A stretch of 7,400 bases of DNA. Origin: Oscillospiraceae bacterium (lineage in GTDB: Bacteria; Bacillota; Clostridia; Oscillospirales; Oscillospiraceae). Of this stretch, positions 5,243-7,400 are shown piece by piece. The position numbers were made by a program, and so were the translations under genes. The stretch covers positions 1 to 7,400 of the forward strand of contig CACXBO010000216.1 of assembly GCA_902765975.1 (NCBI GenBank). The letters are read 5' to 3'. Every line of letters begins with the position of its first letter. Position 1 is the stretch's first letter. Below the pieces are notes generated by a model. The model made no database searches and was not told where the DNA came from. It saw nothing but the letters and a program-made list of their open reading frames with translations.

Positions 5243-5521
5243 ATGAGGAAAAGAAGGACGGTGCGCGCCCTTGAAAAAGCGGCAGAGGTGTTCAGCCTCC
5301 CTTCGGAGGCGGCGGGAGTATCGAGGGTAACCATAACAGGAAACTCACGCGCTCATATAGAGAACCACCGCGGTCTTCTCAGCTATGCCGCGGAGGAGAT
5401 AAGCGTGAATGCGGGCAGGCTGATACTGAGATTTCGCGGCGCGGGTCTTGAGATAGAGGCTATGAGCGATCTTGAGCTCGTTATCAAGGGCGAGATACTG
5501 GCGCTGGAGTACCTGACATGA
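5243..5521 (+). CDS. yqfC: Sporulation protein YqfC
   Basis: The 92-residue product matches the YqfC family in length, in sequence character and in being immediately ahead of yqfD. It has a basic N terminus (MRKRRTVRALEKAAEVFSLP), a central ITGNSRAHIENHRGLLSY (31-48), which is the typical family pattern of a strand followed by an 'N.RG.L.Y' turn, and a C-terminal beta-rich half ending in IKGEILALEYL. It has no signal peptide or membrane segment. In B. subtilis yqfC belongs to the mother-cell sigma-E regulon and affects spore formation; its biochemical role is not known. The start follows a ten-base ribosome binding site. The stop overlaps the yqfD start as ATGA, indicating translational coupling and probably a shared function. 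Confidence 0.9.
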   Translation: MRKRRTVRALEKAAEVFSLPSEAAGVSRVTITGNSRAHIENHRGLLSYAAEEISVNAGRLILRFRGAGLEIEAMSDLELVIKGEILALEYLT

Positions 5522-6648
5522 GAAGAGGAAAAAGCATAACGGGCTCGGTACGGGTCGCGGTATTCGGCATATCGGCAGAGAGGCTCATCAATCTCTGCGC
5601 GGCAGGCGAGATCGCCTTTCGCGGCGTTAAAACGTCAGGCGACGGTGAAACAGAGCTTACGGTCAAGCCCTCCGGACTGAGAAAGCTCAGGGAGCTTGAG
5701 AAAAGAGGGCTTCTGTCGCTGAGCGTTAAGGAGAGCTTCGGCATTCCGTATTTCTTCAAAGGACTCCGACGTCGTTACGCGCTTTTCCTCGGTCTCCTCC
5801 TCTCCGTAGGAGCCGTTTGGACCTCGTCCTTCTATATCTGGCAGATAGAGGTCAGAGGGAACAGAGAGATACCGACCGCCGTCATTCTCTCGGCGCTCAG
5901 AGAGGAGGGCGTGAGGCCGGGAGCTTCCGCCTTCTCGGTCGATAACAGAATGCTGGAAAACCGGCTCGTTCTGAAAATACCGAAGCTCGCGTGGATAACG
6001 GTCAACGTGAGAGGAAGCACCGCGTGGGTGATAGTCAGGGAAAAGACGGATAAGCCGGTAAGGGAGGAAAAAAGCGAGCTGAGAGCAAAGCGCGGCGGGG
6101 TCGTTGTAAAAGTCGTTGTGACTCGCGGCACGGCGACCGTACAAAAGGGCGACACGGTCGCGGAGGGGCAGCTTCTCTGTGAGAGCTTCCCATGGGAGAA
6201 CAGGGCTGAAGCGCGAGTGACGGCGCGGACCTGGTACGAGCTGAGCGAGGCGATCCCGGTCTCCTGCGTAAAAAAAGAGTATACCGGGGCGGAAAAAGGC
6301 AGGACCGCAGCCATTTTCGGAGAAAAAAGAATAAATTTTTATTTTACGGGTGGAAATCCATATACCTGCTGTGATAAAATAACGGAGAATAAACGCCTGT
6401 CCTTTCTTGACAGAGGTCTTCTACCAACGTCAGTATTACGCGAGAGCTTTTATGAGTGGCGGCCTATGGCTGCGGAGCTGAGCGAGAGGGAGGCGGAGGC
6501 AATATTAAAGGCAAGGCTTATTTCAAGGCTGAACGGGATGATCGGAAGCGGAAGCGTGACCGACACAGGGTTTGAACTGAGGCGCGAAGACGGGCTATAC
6601 GTTTTGACGCTGAGGGCTGAGTGCCTTGAGGAGATAGCCGACCTATAG
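5518..6648 (+). CDS. yqfD: Sporulation protein YqfD
   Basis: The 376-residue product has the YqfD family layout. Residues 1-80 form a cytoplasmic domain (SITGSVRVAVFGISAERLIN near the N terminus and KESFGIPYFFKGLRRR before the membrane), residues about 87-108 are one transmembrane helix, and 109-176 resemble a POTRA/FtsQ-like unit (IEVRGNREIPTAVILSAL then a VIVREK strand). A large extracytoplasmic region follows, with GGVVVKVVVTRGTATVQKGDTV (193-214) resembling the barrel-sandwich lipoyl-like turn of membrane-fusion proteins. In sporulation that outer part would face the space between the forespore membranes if made in the mother cell. YqfD is sigma-E-controlled in Bacillus with a sporulation defect when lost; its mechanism is undefined. 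It overlaps yqfC by four bases and precedes phoH by 14. A run of A/T-rich codons at 6322-6390 contrasts with the GC-rich flanks, but the frame is unbroken. Confidence 0.92.
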   Translation: MRRGKSITGSVRVAVFGISAERLINLCAAGEIAFRGVKTSGDGETELTVKPSGLRKLRELEKRGLLSLSVKESFGIPYFFKGLRRRYALFLGLLLSVGAVWTSSFYIWQIEVRGNREIPTAVILSALREEGVRPGASAFSVDNRMLENRLVLKIPKLAWITVNVRGSTAWVIVREKTDKPVREEKSELRAKRGGVVVKVVVTRGTATVQKGDTVAEGQLLCESFPWENRAEARVTARTWYELSEAIPVSCVKKEYTGAEKGRTAAIFGEKRINFYFTGGNPYTCCDKITENKRLSFLDRGLLPTSVLRESFYEWRPMAAELSEREAEAILKARLISRLNGMIGSGSVTDTGFELRREDGLYVLTLRAECLEEIADL

Positions 6649-6662
6649 GGTGCGGAGGCAAT

Positions 6663-7400
6663 ATGACGGAACAGATACTTAACGTAGACAGGATGGAGCA
6701 CGTTATAAACGTGTTTGGCTCGTTTGATGAAAATCTAAGGCTAATCGAAAACGAGATGAACGTCCGAATAACGGACAGAGAATCGGAGATAAAGATATCC
6801 GGAGAGGCCGAGGACGTGATGTACGCCAAAAACGCCATTGAGGGGCTGATAGCTCTCGCGGCGAAGGGCGAGAATATCGACGCGCAGAACGTGCGATATA
6901 TAATCGGACTTGTAAAGGCGGGCAACGAGGACAAGATCGACGAGCTCGCCCGCGACGTCATCTGCGTTACCGCGAAGGGCAAGCCGATAAAGGCGAAGAC
7001 TCTCGGGCAGAAAAAATACGTGGATGCGATAAAAAAGAACGTGATCACCCTTGGCATCGGCCCTGCGGGAACAGGAAAGACCTATCTCGCCGTCGCCGCA
7101 GCAGTTGCCGCCTTCCGCGCAAAGGAGGTAAACCGCATCGTGCTTACGAGACCTGCGGTAGAGGCGGGAGAGAGGCTCGGCTTTTTGCCCGGCGACCTCC
7201 AGAGCAAGGTCGATCCTTACCTGCGCCCGCTATACGACGCGCTTTTTGAGATGCTCGGCGCCGAGACCTACACGAAATACCTTGAACGCGGGGATATCGA
7301 GGTCGCGCCTCTTGCCTATATGCGCGGCCGCACGCTCGACGACAGCTTCATAATCCTCGACGAGGCGCAGAACACGTCCCGCGAGCAGATGAAGATGTTC
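6663..7400 (+). CDS. phoH: PhoH family ATPase, C terminus beyond the window
   Basis: The frame is open from ATG 6663 to the window end, giving 246 residues of a protein that is about 320 long in B. subtilis. An N-terminal region (about 12-65, KH-like alpha/beta pattern) leads to the PhoH P-loop ATPase domain from about 113. Walker A is GPAGTGKT (133-140), Walker B is FIILDEAQN (229-237), and the family block TRPAVEAGERLGFLPGDL (162-179) is present. PhoH proteins are cytoplasmic ATPases named for phosphate starvation in E. coli and linked by gene neighbourhood to YbeY and ribosome or RNA maturation; the exact activity is unsettled. GGAGG (6654-6658) lies only four bases before the ATG, a short but workable spacing, and no better in-frame start is seen. 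The yqfC-yqfD-phoH order is as in Bacillus; a yqfF- or ybeY-like gene would be expected just outside. Confidence 0.95.
   Translation, partial: MTEQILNVDRMEHVINVFGSFDENLRLIENEMNVRITDRESEIKISGEAEDVMYAKNAIEGLIALAAKGENIDAQNVRYIIGLVKAGNEDKIDELARDVICVTAKGKPIKAKTLGQKKYVDAIKKNVITLGIGPAGTGKTYLAVAAAVAAFRAKEVNRIVLTRPAVEAGERLGFLPGDLQSKVDPYLRPLYDALFEMLGAETYTKYLERGDIEVAPLAYMRGRTLDDSFIILDEAQNTSREQMKMF

Noticed and set aside
5295..5310. Hairpin GCCTCC-CTTC-GGAGGC within yqfC
   Set aside because: It lies in a continuous coding frame, has no T-run and is close in form to chance GC-rich pairing.
5155..5334. 60-codon upstream extension of ylbJ
   Set aside because: It would overlap the divergent yqfC and lies ahead of where YlbJ similarity begins; a ribosome binding site supports 5154.
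5635..6314. Two overlapping minus-strand frames opposite yqfD
   Set aside because: Both are opposite a well-supported YqfD and have no motif or ribosome binding site of note.
6322..6390. A/T-rich patch in yqfD as a possible insertion or transferred segment
   Set aside because: The frame and the YqfD-like protein continue through it, with no repeats or target-site duplications at its edges.
6518..7057. 179-codon minus-strand frame across the yqfD-phoH junction
   Set aside because: It runs opposite two clear genes, its Ser/Ile/Phe-rich translation looks like a reversed frame and it matches no family I know.
3471..7331. Several GCGGCCGC palindromes in the window
   Set aside because: They fall in GC-rich alanine and arginine codons and show no regular spacing or context.

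Overview
The window looks like the chromosome of a spore-forming member of the Clostridia (Firmicutes), probably near the Oscillospirales/Ruminococcaceae. The evidence is the pairing of ylbJ (spoVV), yqfC and yqfD, which occur only in endospore formers, the yqfC-yqfD-phoH order known from Bacillus and Clostridia, strong GGAGG-type ribosome binding sites, a DUF3842 gene, and free use of ATA and AGA/AGG codons in a DNA of roughly even GC content. The placement below class level is inference from gene content, not from a phylogeny. I see no mobile element, CRISPR array, prophage or integrase: this is ordinary core chromosome with a few unusual proteins.

Layout. Bases 1-64 hold the 5' two thirds of a minus-strand serine tRNA (anticodon GGA), cut by the window edge and driven by a near-consensus sigma-A promoter. 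Upstream of it, also on the minus strand, is a DUF3842 gene (154-564) with its own good promoter. Divergent from that is a tightly packed plus-strand unit (698-3706): a galactokinase-family gene, a lipoprotein with a class A beta-lactamase-like domain whose catalytic serine position is a cysteine, and a four- to five-pass membrane protein of unknown function. The unit ends at a strong hairpin terminator (3713-3748) that should also serve the minus-strand unit arriving from the other side.

That second unit (5154 down to 3749, minus) is ylbJ/spoVV followed by a small five-cysteine protein. Divergent from it, across 88 bases carrying a sigma-E-like box, is the plus-strand run yqfC-yqfD-phoH (5243 to beyond 7400), with a 4-base overlap between the first two genes and 14 bases before phoH.

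Functionally, 3749-6648 is a sporulation cluster: YlbJ/SpoVV is known from B. subtilis as a mother-cell-made membrane protein for dipicolinic acid transfer to the forespore, and YqfC/YqfD are sigma-E-regulon proteins of poorly defined role. PhoH is a housekeeping ATPase. The galactokinase unit is metabolic or cell-envelope in character and has no gal neighbours in view. The points most worth a second look are the Ser-to-Cys change in the SxxK motif of the lipoprotein, the altered sugar-binding motif of the galactokinase homologue, and the small cysteine protein riding with ylbJ.
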